Assembly (NCBI RefSeq): GCF_000143985.1
Contig: NC_014364.1
Location: forward strand, 4,589,971 to 4,653,970
Direction of reading: 5' to 3'
From: Sediminispirochaeta smaragdinae DSM 11293
GTDB lineage: Bacteria > Spirochaetota > Spirochaetia > DSM-16054 > Sediminispirochaetaceae
DNA length: 64,000 nucleotides
The notes beneath the pieces were generated by a model that made no database searches, had not been told where the DNA came from, and saw nothing but the letters and a program-made list of their open reading frames with translations. A program made the translations under genes and the position numbers. Positions 26,108-33,461 of the stretch are shown here, piece after piece; the stretch's first letter is position 1, and each line of letters starts with the position of its first letter.

Positions 26108-26664
26108 ACAACGTCCCTCTGCCCGAAAGTTCCGGGATGCCTCATCAGAAGCCGCCCCAGATAGTCCACCCCCGGCACAGAGGCCAGGGGATCCGGACGC
26201 GTTTCCTCTCCGTAAAGGAGAAAGACATCGTCGCCGGTTGCTCCGGGGTCGGGGACATCACGACGCTTCTCAAGCATGAGACCGGCCTTAACCGCGGCAT
26301 GCTCGACGATAAAATCGAGATCACTTTTTCCGACAAGGATGAGGCGGTGGTACCCTTCGCGGCTGAGTTCAGCGGTAAACTGTTCGAGTGTCGTTCGATA
26401 GCGAACCACATGCTTGATGGTTCGTTTGAAATAACCGTAGCTGCGTCTGAGAATCTCTTCCATCCCCTCCGGGGTCACCGCATAGCGCACATTGCGGCTG
26501 TTCAGTCGGCGTATGGTGATCCAGCCCTTTTCGGTCAGTCGCTTCAGGATGGCATTGGTCATCCCGAGGCTCAGTCCGGCAATCTCGGCAAGATCACGCT
26601 GGCGAACCTTAGGGGAGTTGTTATAGATGGCTTCGAGGAGTTGCAGCTCCTGGTTTTTGTCCAT
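26104..26664 (-). CDS. Winged-helix (MarR-like) regulator with extra C-terminal domain
   Basis: 186 residues. Residues 5-85 form a winged helix: LLEAIYNNSPKVRQRDLAEIAGLSLGMTNAILKRLTEKGWI, then the wing IRRLNSRNVRYAVTPEG. This half resembles the MarR-type EPS-associated regulators found near polysaccharide loci. The C-terminal 95 residues (YHRLILVGKSDLDFIVEHAAVKAG and onward) form a compact alpha/beta segment I cannot name. The stop overlaps the mntA start (ATGA), so the regulator is translationally coupled to the mntA-hepT pair and may control it, the nearby sugar genes, or both. DNA binding is well supported; target is inference. Confidence 0.75.
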   Translation of the reverse strand: MDKNQELQLLEAIYNNSPKVRQRDLAEIAGLSLGMTNAILKRLTEKGWITIRRLNSRNVRYAVTPEGMEEILRRSYGYFKRTIKHVVRYRTTLEQFTAELSREGYHRLILVGKSDLDFIVEHAAVKAGLMLEKRRDVPDPGATGDDVFLLYGEETRPDPLASVPGVDYLGRLLMRHPGTFGQRDVV

Positions 26665-26694
26665 GTTTCAGATTCTTCGGATAATCTCAGATAG

Positions 26695-27261
26695 TCAGAG
26701 AAATTTCACCCGGTCGATGCGGTCAAGTTCCCGATGGCGCTGCTGATAATCGATTCCGTAGCCGACAATGAATTCATCAGGAATGACAATGCCATTGAAC
26801 TCGATGTCGATGGGAGTCTTCCGCCTGTCGATCTTGTCGAGGAGTGTACAAACCTTCAGATCCGCAGGGGCCCTGGTTTCGAGTAACGCGAGTGTTTTCG
26901 ACAGGGTGAGACCTGTGTCGATGATATCTTCAACAATCACTACGTTCAAACCGTGGATCGGCTCGTTAAGTTCCTTGAGGATTTTGACCTCGCCGGTGCT
27001 TTCGGTACCGAGATAACTGGTCACCGCCATAAAATCAACGGTGACGGGGATGGATATGGCCCTGATCAGGTCGGCCATAAAGACAAAAGAGCCCTTTAAC
27101 AATCCCACGAGATGAACCGACCCGGCTTCCCGGTAGCGATTGCTGATATCATCTGCCAAGCCCCGGACAATGCCATGCACTTTTTCGTTGCTGATCATCT
27201 CTTCAAGACGGTAGCGGGCCCCCTCGTCGTTAATAAAAACCGAAGAGTCTTCTTTCTCCAT
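26695..27261 (-). CDS. hpt: Hypoxanthine phosphoribosyltransferase
   Basis: 188 residues. The PRPP-binding motif is VVIVEDIIDTGLTLSK (about 112-127), the flexible loop region follows AVTSYLGTESTG (about 78-90), and VGLLKGSFVFMADL (about 51) gives the first conserved block. VPDEFIVGYGIDY near the end is typical of bacterial Hpt. It salvages hypoxanthine or guanine with PRPP to IMP or GMP. AAAGGAG stands about five bases before ATG 27261. It is divergent from a PfkB-family kinase across a spacer with two perfect palindromes, which suggests shared control of purine/nucleoside functions. Assignment is firm. Confidence 0.94.
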   Translation of the reverse strand: MEKEDSSVFINDEGARYRLEEMISNEKVHGIVRGLADDISNRYREAGSVHLVGLLKGSFVFMADLIRAISIPVTVDFMAVTSYLGTESTGEVKILKELNEPIHGLNVVIVEDIIDTGLTLSKTLALLETRAPADLKVCTLLDKIDRRKTPIDIEFNGIVIPDEFIVGYGIDYQQRHRELDRIDRVKFL

Positions 27262-27391
27262 ACGGTGCTCCTTTCGATGTTCGCGAATATTGTTTAGGGA
27301 CGTTTAATGTAAGAGAGAGGGTAGAGCTTCGCCGAACCGGTCCTGCTGATTCGGCATGATGCTGCGCATCCGGAGCTCCCCGACCGGTGCG

Positions 27392-27407
27392 CGGGACAAT
27401 TGTCCCG
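27392..27407. promoter_or_regulatory. Perfect 16-bp palindrome, operator candidate
   Basis: CGGGACAATTGTCCCG reads the same on both strands. It lies in the divergent hpt/kinase spacer, 131 bases upstream of the hpt start. A dimeric repressor site is the natural reading; the regulator is unknown. Confidence 0.5.
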
Positions 27408-27471
27408 ACTCCCGAAAGTTTTCGATCGCCGCCGAAACAGGCTGATCGACCCCCTCGGATATGTTCTGATT

Positions 27472-27492
27472 TGTTCATATTATGAACAAAAG
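27472..27492. promoter_or_regulatory. Perfect 10-1-10 inverted repeat, operator candidate
   Basis: TTTGTTCATA and TATGAACAAA flank one base. It lies 80 bases downstream of the 16-bp palindrome and 79 bases upstream of the kinase -10 box. GTTCAT-type half sites suit GntR/LacI/DeoR-like dimers. It is well placed to control either divergent gene. Confidence 0.55.
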
Positions 27493-27570
27493 TGAGTGTA
27501 ACACATCCCGTTTTTTTTTCAAGCGGTATCGGAAGCGATTTCTCCTCTTTCCCAGCACATCGAGGACAGT

Positions 27571-27576
27571 TATACT
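27571..27576 (+). promoter_or_regulatory. -10 box of the PfkB kinase gene
   Basis: TATACT lies exactly seven bases before ATG 27584, so the transcript should begin at or beside the start codon. No ribosome binding site fits between them. No good -35 was found. Confidence 0.45.
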
Positions 27577-27583
27577 TCCCAAT

Positions 27584-28579
27584 ATGGTATACGGCATCGG
27601 AAACCCTCTAATCGACATTTTTGTGGAGATGGAAGACGAGGATCTAGAAAAACTCGGCCTTCATAAAGGAACCATGCATCTAATCGACGAGGAACGACGG
27701 CATGAATTGCTGAGGTTCATCGATTCAAAGCAAAAAATCTATGGCTGCGGGGGTTCCTGCCCCAATACCATGGTAGCCTTGGCTTCTTTTGGAATTCGTT
27801 CCGCATTGGCCGGAAAGATAAACCAGGACCATTTCGGAGAGATTTATCGTAATAAGCTTCATGAGATAGGAGTCGACAGTTACCTTAAAAATGGAGCACT
27901 GCCGACGGGCAGCAGCATTATCCTGATCTCCCCGGACAGCGAACGAACCATGAATACCTTCCTCGGGGCTTGCCGGGAATACGGGCCGGAGGATGTTGAC
28001 GGCGATGCCATCGCCGGTGCCGATTTTTTCCATTTCACCGGTTATATGTGGGATACCGAAAATCAAAAAGCAGCTATTTTGTATGGTATTGAAATTGCAA
28101 AAAAGGCGGGGAAAAAAGTGGTCTTCGATGTAGCAGATCCCTTTGCCGTGAGCAGAAACAGAGAAGCCTTCCTCAAACTGATCGAGGAAAAGGCAGATTT
28201 GGTTTTTGCAAACGGAGAAGAGGCAAGAATCCTTTTCGACAATTATGATGCCTATGAATGTGCCCGCAGTTTGGGAAAGCTGGGAACCTCCGGCGTGGTA
28301 AAAAACGGCAAACAAGGAAGTTTCGTCGTTTGTGATGGAAAAATCCTACGTATTCCGGTCAAGGGTAAAGAACCTGTCGATACGACGGGAGCCGGTGATA
28401 TGTATGCGGCAGGTTTTATTCTCGGGCTCAGCGAAAAGCGTACACTTTTTGAATCAGGGCTTATTGCGAGTTTCCTTGCCGGAGAGATTGTCCAGCGCTG
28501 GGGAGCCCAGTTCCCTCTGGAAGAAGCCAGACGACTGAAAAAATTGATCGATACAGTTGATGCCGAGGAACTCCCCTGA
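27584..28579 (+). CDS. PfkB-family nucleoside/sugar kinase (adenosine kinase-like)
   Basis: 331 residues from ATG 27584 (MVYGIGNPLIDIFVEM), the normal beginning of the fold. GGSCPNTMVALASFG (about 47-61) is the substrate-binding glycine pair; the C-terminal PfkB signature VDTTGAGDMYAAGFILGL (about 265-282) carries the anion hole and catalytic Asp. The GxxPNT / ERTMNTFLGA (about 120) combination resembles adenosine kinases more than ribokinases or fructokinases, but exact substrate needs testing. It transfers ATP phosphate to a 5-prime or 6-hydroxyl in the cytoplasm. The divergent hpt and the window's adenosine deaminase make purine salvage plausible. The start is apparently leaderless. Confidence 0.88.
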   Translation: MVYGIGNPLIDIFVEMEDEDLEKLGLHKGTMHLIDEERRHELLRFIDSKQKIYGCGGSCPNTMVALASFGIRSALAGKINQDHFGEIYRNKLHEIGVDSYLKNGALPTGSSIILISPDSERTMNTFLGACREYGPEDVDGDAIAGADFFHFTGYMWDTENQKAAILYGIEIAKKAGKKVVFDVADPFAVSRNREAFLKLIEEKADLVFANGEEARILFDNYDAYECARSLGKLGTSGVVKNGKQGSFVVCDGKILRIPVKGKEPVDTTGAGDMYAAGFILGLSEKRTLFESGLIASFLAGEIVQRWGAQFPLEEARRLKKLIDTVDAEELP

Positions 28580-28580
28580 C

Positions 28581-29930
28581 TCACACTCCCCCTATCGGTA
28601 TTTCAAAACGATAACAGCTTCCCCCCTCGCGGGACAACGACCACTTTGATCGCAGCTGGATGGCCAGATTGGCAACGAGAGAAAGGCCGAACCCATGTGA
28701 AGTCTTAGGATCTATCGAGGGGTCCATCCCGATGCCATTGTCGGCAACGGTGAGAAGAAGTACCCCCTCCCGGGCTTGTTCCAGACCGAGAAAAATAGAA
28801 CCTCCTTTCCCATGACAGGGGAAAGCGTATTTAATGGCATTGGTTACAAGCTCATTCGCGATCATCCCCAGAGGAAAAAGAATTTTTGCATCAAGGGTAA
28901 TCGCTTCCAATGTACTTTTGTATTCGACATCCCGACGAAGAGAATAGGAAACTTTAATTTCATCAAAAAGGGCTTGCAGGTAACCGGCGGCATCCACACT
29001 TCGGTAATCTCCGGAACCGTAGAGACGATGGTAGAGCTCCATCATACCGTGAACCCTGTTCCTCGCCTCCAGCAAGGCACCGGATGTATCGTTTTCTCCA
29101 AGCATCGAAGCCTGCAAATCAAGAACCGCGGCAATGGTTGCCATATTGTTTTTGATGCGGTGGTGGACCTCTCTCAACAGCAATTCTTTTTCTTTTACCA
29201 GGCGCTGGGCCTCTTGTTCCGCAGCCTTTCGTTTGCTGATATCCCTTGCCACCCAGACCACACTCTTACTATCCAAGGGGCTGATCGTCGCCAGGAACCA
29301 CACCTCCTGGCCATTAACCATGAGAGGATACTCGATCATTTCTACCGCATGGCGTTCCAGGACCTTTGCGATGACCTCAATAAACCAAGCGGTGAGTTTC
29401 GAGTCAAACACATCGGAAAGAACGGTACTTGTAAACGTTTCATCGGCAATTTCCAGATAACGGCCCTGCCGATCAATGACAAAGACCCGATCACCGAGAG
29501 CCGTAAAGATGGTCTTTAGCTTTTCCGCCGATTCCTGGGCCTTTCGGTTTGCCTCAAATAATTCAAAAGCCATCTCGATGGAAGAGAGAAGTACGGAATT
29601 TCCCGAATTTTTCAGCACATACCCATAGCGGGTAATATCCCGCACCCGTTCCATCATGTCGGCCTCACCATGGTTCGTAAGAAAGACAATAGGCAGGGAG
29701 CGTTTCTGCAAAATGGCCTTTGCCGCCTCGGTTCCGCTCATTCCGGAGCCTAAATCAATATCCATCAAAACGAGATCGAAAGAAGGTTCCGCGTTAATGA
29801 GGCTGAGCGCCGCCTCACCGGAACAAACAGTGTCTACCCGAAAGCCATATCGTTCCAGGGTTTGCTTTTGAGCAAGCGCAATAACAGCTTCATCTTCGAC
29901 AAGAAGAATATGCTTCCCTTTATTCTCCAT
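28581..29930 (-). CDS. Response regulator-PAS-histidine kinase (HisKA_2 type)
   Basis: 449 residues, cytoplasmic. Residues 1-120 are a receiver domain: HILLVEDEAVIALAQ (acidic pair), DLVLMDIDLGSG (phospho-Asp about 52) and LPIVFLTNHGEADMM (switch Thr), KNSGN lysine. Residues about 130-250 form a PAS sensor (LGDRVFVIDRQGRYLEI). Then comes a HisKA_2 phosphoacceptor, LLLREVHHRIKNNM (His about 268), and a HATPase: PLGMIANELVTNAIKYAFP, VADNGIGMDP, HGFGLSLV. Such hybrids sense through PAS and the receiver and pass phosphate to an unlinked regulator. ATG 29930 has GGAGA nine bases upstream. No partner regulator lies beside it; the divergent neighbour is a barrel protein. Confidence 0.92.
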   Translation of the reverse strand: MENKGKHILLVEDEAVIALAQKQTLERYGFRVDTVCSGEAALSLINAEPSFDLVLMDIDLGSGMSGTEAAKAILQKRSLPIVFLTNHGEADMMERVRDITRYGYVLKNSGNSVLLSSIEMAFELFEANRKAQESAEKLKTIFTALGDRVFVIDRQGRYLEIADETFTSTVLSDVFDSKLTAWFIEVIAKVLERHAVEMIEYPLMVNGQEVWFLATISPLDSKSVVWVARDISKRKAAEQEAQRLVKEKELLLREVHHRIKNNMATIAAVLDLQASMLGENDTSGALLEARNRVHGMMELYHRLYGSGDYRSVDAAGYLQALFDEIKVSYSLRRDVEYKSTLEAITLDAKILFPLGMIANELVTNAIKYAFPCHGKGGSIFLGLEQAREGVLLLTVADNGIGMDPSIDPKTSHGFGLSLVANLAIQLRSKWSLSREGGSCYRFEIPIGGV

Positions 29931-29968
29931 AATTGATATTCTCCAACACATCTGGCACAGTTATTTTG

Positions 29969-30625
29969 ATGAAAAAGCAAGCCGCATATTTTTGCGTATT
30001 CATTATGCTCGTCTCCTCCGCTCTCCACGGTAATGAGATCGCCTATTATTCCGCACTTACCATATCCTCCTATGCCGGGCCGGGATTCGATGACTATCTG
30101 GATGATATGCGGAGCAGGGAAGGTGCAGAATCGGCAAAAAACAATCCGATTATCGGAGTATCCCTCGGAATCATAGCGGAAAAGCAGCTCAGCAATAGTC
30201 TCTCGACGCGAGGCGAACTGGCACTTAGCGCCAGAGGTGGTGGCTATCTACTGAAATACGAGGATGGAAGGAAAGCATCGACACTCTTAAGCGAAATCAA
30301 CCTTCAAATCCCCTTTCTCATACGCTACACGACTAGCATCGGCGACAACAACAAACTTTATTTCATCGCCGGGCCCTCTTTTTCTATTCTCCTGATCAAC
30401 AAAGCATTCATTCAGGACGGGGCCGAATTTTCAATGCACTCCTTTCCGGGAACCGATCCCACCCTTATTGGCCTTTCCGCCGTCGGAGGTATCGGTGTGG
30501 AACTACCCTTTTCAGGGAAAAAAATATTTTTTGAACTGAGAGCCCTTACTGAATTAAACGATAGTATAACCGGTTACTCGCACGCTCACCAGAGGCAAAT
30601 TTGCTTTATAACAGGGATCAAGTGA
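29969..30625 (+). CDS. Outer membrane beta-barrel protein candidate
   Basis: 218 residues from ATG 29969. A signal peptide (MKKQAAYFCVFIMLVSSALHGNE) is followed by alternating amphipathic strands with glycines and aromatic ends: GVSLGIIAEKQLSNSL, TRGELALSARGGGYLLKYED, NLQIPFLIRYTTSIGDNNKLYFIAGPSFS and IFFELRALTELNDSI. The pattern and size fit eight-stranded porin-family barrels (outer membrane beta-barrel domain, PorT-like). The upstream sequence has no ribosome binding site, and the divergent kinase starts only 38 bases away. The stop overlaps the next gene (GTGA), so the two envelope proteins are made together. Barrel fold is likely; function is unknown. Confidence 0.65.
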   Translation: MKKQAAYFCVFIMLVSSALHGNEIAYYSALTISSYAGPGFDDYLDDMRSREGAESAKNNPIIGVSLGIIAEKQLSNSLSTRGELALSARGGGYLLKYEDGRKASTLLSEINLQIPFLIRYTTSIGDNNKLYFIAGPSFSILLINKAFIQDGAEFSMHSFPGTDPTLIGLSAVGGIGVELPFSGKKIFFELRALTELNDSITGYSHAHQRQICFITGIK

Positions 30626-32019
30626 AATATCGTCATAAACTGTTGATACTACTTCTGAGTACTCTCTTTGCAACGGCAGGCGTTTTCGCAGAAGAACAGG
30701 CTTCCATCTCGTTCGCAGTCGGCATCGGGGAAACCCTTTTCAGCAATACGTTGCTCTGGGGCTTCAATCGCTATGTACATCATGCAGATTATGCCATGAT
30801 CAGCTCTGCCTCGATTTCCGATAATTTTACAAAACCATGGGTGTGGGACCAGGACTCCTTTGCCGTCAATCACTTGGGCCATCCTTACCAGGGCTCGGTC
30901 TATTTTTCCTCTGCTCGATCGGCCGGCAATGACTTTTTCACCTCTGCCTCGATAGGCATGCTGGGTAGTCTTTCCTGGGAACTTTTTATGGAAAACGAAC
31001 GCCCATCTCTCAACGATCTCATTGTCACAACTATTGGGGGGACAACCTTAGGCGAGATGCTCTACCGTCTCTCCGACCTTCTTCTCTTTGGGGAAGAGGG
31101 CCAACTTCACCTTCCCAATCTTGCCCGGAAAATCGGGGCCTTTGTTATGAATCCGGCAAAATCCATAAATCAGTCGATATTTCCCGACAGGACGCCGATC
31201 ATTGCGCCTATTAGCGGATCGTTCTTTCTCTCAGCCGGCTATTCTCTGATTCATGTCGACCAGCTTGACCCACGGGCAAACTATCTCAGCGACGACGGCA
31301 TTGAGACAAACTATCAGGTAGATCTTCACTACGGCGATCCTTTTTACGGCACGCTTGCCGAGCCCTTCAGCACCTTTTCACTCAAGGGAAGTTTCGGAAG
31401 CGACCTTGGGAACCGCGTTCTCCTTACTTTTTTCTCGGAAGGTGTTCTGAAGGGATGGCGCCTCTATGGAAAAGAGATAGAAAATCGCCACACCATAGGC
31501 ATCTTTCTTCACTATGATGTCATCTATAACCGTTTCATCAACCTCAGCTCCAACGCGATTGGTTTTGGATGGCTACAGCAGCGCCCTTTAAATGATGCCT
31601 GGAGTTTCTCATCCGACATCCATACCGCCTTTGTGTTTATGGGAGCAAGTGACCTCATGTATCTCAAATATCAGGATCTTTATGGCAGCCCGCCCAGTTA
31701 TGAGAGACGAAATTACAGCCTTGGGCTTGGGGCTAACATAAAGCTTGGTTTCAGCCTCAATCGTAGACAACGTCTTTTCTTTGACCTTGATTACTCCTTT
31801 TACGGACTCTCGATCATCGACGATTCAGTCCCGGAAGGAGGCTCTTCAGGTAAAGAATTCATCGGTAATGTATCGCTTTTAGGACGTCTGATGATGTCGG
31901 ATAGTTGGTTTCTCGGTATCCAGGGTCGTCTGTATCATAAAGAAAGTTTTTACAAAGATCTTCGGGATATGGACGCCATGTATCACGACTATTCACTGAT
32001 CGCCGGTATCACCTTCTGA
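30622..32019 (+). CDS. DUF3943-like envelope protein
   Basis: 465 residues from a GTG at 30622 that overlaps the previous stop (GTGA) with AGGGAT just upstream; this start gives a clean signal peptide (HKLLILLLSTLFATAGVFAEE). The conserved middle (HLGHPYQGSVYFSSARSAGNDFFTS, then SWELFMENERPSLNDLIVTTIGGTTLGEMLYRLSD) is the DUF3943 block, with a pattern of charged and Gly residues recalling acyl-modifying membrane enzymes. The C-terminal 250 residues are beta-strand repeats ending YSLIAGITF, as in outer-membrane barrels. It is coupled to the preceding barrel gene. No reaction is known for the family; location in the outer membrane is inference. Confidence 0.7.
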   Translation: MKYRHKLLILLLSTLFATAGVFAEEQASISFAVGIGETLFSNTLLWGFNRYVHHADYAMISSASISDNFTKPWVWDQDSFAVNHLGHPYQGSVYFSSARSAGNDFFTSASIGMLGSLSWELFMENERPSLNDLIVTTIGGTTLGEMLYRLSDLLLFGEEGQLHLPNLARKIGAFVMNPAKSINQSIFPDRTPIIAPISGSFFLSAGYSLIHVDQLDPRANYLSDDGIETNYQVDLHYGDPFYGTLAEPFSTFSLKGSFGSDLGNRVLLTFFSEGVLKGWRLYGKEIENRHTIGIFLHYDVIYNRFINLSSNAIGFGWLQQRPLNDAWSFSSDIHTAFVFMGASDLMYLKYQDLYGSPPSYERRNYSLGLGANIKLGFSLNRRQRLFFDLDYSFYGLSIIDDSVPEGGSSGKEFIGNVSLLGRLMMSDSWFLGIQGRLYHKESFYKDLRDMDAMYHDYSLIAGITF

Positions 32020-32045
32020 AGAGCCGCTTCTGAGGAGCCACTTTC

Positions 32046-32074
32046 TTGTACCTATCAGGCGCAACGAGTATAAT
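32046..32074 (+). promoter_or_regulatory. Promoter of the hisA-hisE-metF-tkt operon
   Basis: TTGTAC (32046-32051), a 17-base spacer and a perfect TATAAT (32069-32074) stand 31 bases before the hisA ATG, followed by a GGGAG ribosome binding site. The downstream genes are spaced by a few bases or overlap until a terminator at 37318. Confidence 0.65.
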
Positions 32075-32104
32075 GGTTAGAAGCAACATAACAGGGAGAT
32101 TACC

Positions 32105-32857
32105 ATGACCATTATTCCCGCCATCGATCTTCTCGACGGCCATTGTGTCCGTCTCTACCGCGGAGACTATGATCGCAGTACCGTCTACGATACTGACCCC
32201 CTTGAACAGGCAATGCGTTTCAAGGCGGCAGGGGCCAGAAGGATTCATCTTGTCGATCTGGATGCCGCCCGAGGCAAAGGAAAACACAACAGAGAGGTCA
32301 TCAGGGAACTCTGTGAAAAGGTCGAGGCCCGTTTTGAGGTTGGAGGCGGTATCAGGAACGACCACGACGTAGAAGAGCTCACAGCCGCCGGAGTCGATCG
32401 CCTTGTTATCGGTACAGCCTTTGCAAGAGATCCCTCCATCATCCGTCGCTGGACCGAGCGTTTCGGCAAAAAATTCATCGCAGGTATTGATGCTACCGAC
32501 GGAACAGCCAAGATTTCCGGTTGGGAAGAGGATGCGGGCATCAGCGATGTTGAATTGGCGGCTATGGCTGCGGGCAATGGTGCGATCTCCATCATTTATA
32601 CCAACATAAAAAGAGACGGAACGCTTTCCGGGCCGGATATAGAAAACAGTGTTCGGATCGCCGAGGCTTCGGGCCTGCCCGTCATTATTTCCGGAGGAAT
32701 CGGAGGCGAAGAAGATTTTCGCCGAATATTTGGAAACAAACCGGAAGGCATTGCTGGCATCATCGTTGGCAAGGCCTTGTATGAACAACGCTTTGATCTG
32801 AAACGGGTCCTCGCCCTTTACCAGAGCGAAGTGGAAGAAGCGCAAGAGGAGTGGTGA
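32105..32857 (+). CDS. hisA: HisA, ProFAR isomerase
   Basis: 250 residues of a (beta-alpha)8 barrel. The two catalytic aspartates are Asp8 (IIPAIDLLDG) and Asp129 (IAGIDATDG); phosphate-binding motifs are EVGGGIRN (about 79) and VIISGGIGGEEDF (about 195) with IIVGKALYE. It isomerises the fourth histidine intermediate (ProFAR to PRFAR). TrpF-like and PriA-like activity cannot be excluded, but the motifs are those of HisA. First gene of a four-gene operon with a good promoter and a GGGAG ribosome binding site. No other his genes except hisE are in the window, so the pathway is scattered in this genome. Confidence 0.94.
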   Translation: MTIIPAIDLLDGHCVRLYRGDYDRSTVYDTDPLEQAMRFKAAGARRIHLVDLDAARGKGKHNREVIRELCEKVEARFEVGGGIRNDHDVEELTAAGVDRLVIGTAFARDPSIIRRWTERFGKKFIAGIDATDGTAKISGWEEDAGISDVELAAMAAGNGAISIIYTNIKRDGTLSGPDIENSVRIAEASGLPVIISGGIGGEEDFRRIFGNKPEGIAGIIVGKALYEQRFDLKRVLALYQSEVEEAQEEW

Positions 32858-32860
32858 ACA

Positions 32861-33454
32861 ATGGTTGAAGAAGTGATGCCGCTAGTCCTGATACGAGAAA
32901 ACGGCACCATAGCGGATATCCTGAAAACGAATGAAAAGGGCTTCGGCAAAAGCATTGAGCGGGGGGAAATTTGGCACCTGTTTCCTGAAACAGGAAGGCT
33001 TTTGCCTCTTCATGAGGGAGGGGCTTCCTTTCTCTCGTTACAGCGTAAAAGAAAGTGGTTTGAAGCGGTGGTTGCCGATAGCTATACCGCTCTTGATGCG
33101 AAGCTGGGAAGTGACACGCAGCAGGAGCAAAGGGAAATGACGGCTCCATCGAATGCCTCGGAGGGCCAGGCTTCCGGTATCATCGGCGAACTTGAATTCC
33201 TTATCGCAGAACGAAAAAGGAGTATGCCTGAAGGCAGTTATACCACCCATCTTTTTTCGAAGGGAAACGAAAAGATCAGGAAAAAAATGGGCGAGGAGGC
33301 CGTGGAATTGCTTTTGGCAAGAAAGCGGGAGGATATTATCTACGAGGCATCGGACCTGATGTACCATCTGCTGGTCCTGCTTGCAGACGAAGGGATCGCT
33401 TTTTCCGACCTCGAAAAAGAGCTTGCCCGTCGTCATGTTCCCACGGAGGCATGA
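32861..33454 (+). CDS. hisE: Phosphoribosyl-ATP pyrophosphatase with degenerate HisI domain
   Basis: 197 residues. Residues about 105-197 are a normal HisE all-alpha NTP pyrophosphohydrolase: IGELEFLIAERKRSMPEGSYTTHLF, KMGEEAVELLLARK (the acidic metal site), YEASDLMYHLLVLLADEGI. The N-terminal 105 residues line up with the first strands of HisI (ADILKTNEKGFGKSIERGEIWHLFPETGRLLPL), but the WxxSRSR, GETSGN and DxDxD segments and all three zinc-binding cysteines are missing; there is no Cys before residue 105. So HisE should work (PR-ATP to PR-AMP) but cyclohydrolase activity should not. It starts four bases after hisA with AGGAG upstream. Confidence 0.85.
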   Translation: MVEEVMPLVLIRENGTIADILKTNEKGFGKSIERGEIWHLFPETGRLLPLHEGGASFLSLQRKRKWFEAVVADSYTALDAKLGSDTQQEQREMTAPSNASEGQASGIIGELEFLIAERKRSMPEGSYTTHLFSKGNEKIRKKMGEEAVELLLARKREDIIYEASDLMYHLLVLLADEGIAFSDLEKELARRHVPTEA

Positions 33455-33461
33455 GGCTGTA

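Larger units (their letters stand above)
27262..27583. other. Divergent spacer between hpt and the PfkB kinase
   Basis: 322 bases. It holds two perfect palindromes, listed separately, and the kinase promoter. The long forward frame beginning at 27482 is not taken as coding because its first 34 residues (SRFFFKRYRKRFLLFPSTSR) do not belong to the PfkB fold. No RNA gene was recognised. Confidence 0.5.

Noticed and set aside
27482..27583. Upstream extension of the PfkB kinase to ATG 27482
   Set aside because: The added 34 residues are unrelated to the PfkB fold, and a -10 box sits right before ATG 27584.
32009..32845. 278-codon open frame opposite hisA
   Set aside because: hisA is certain on the other strand; the frame shows no domain of its own.
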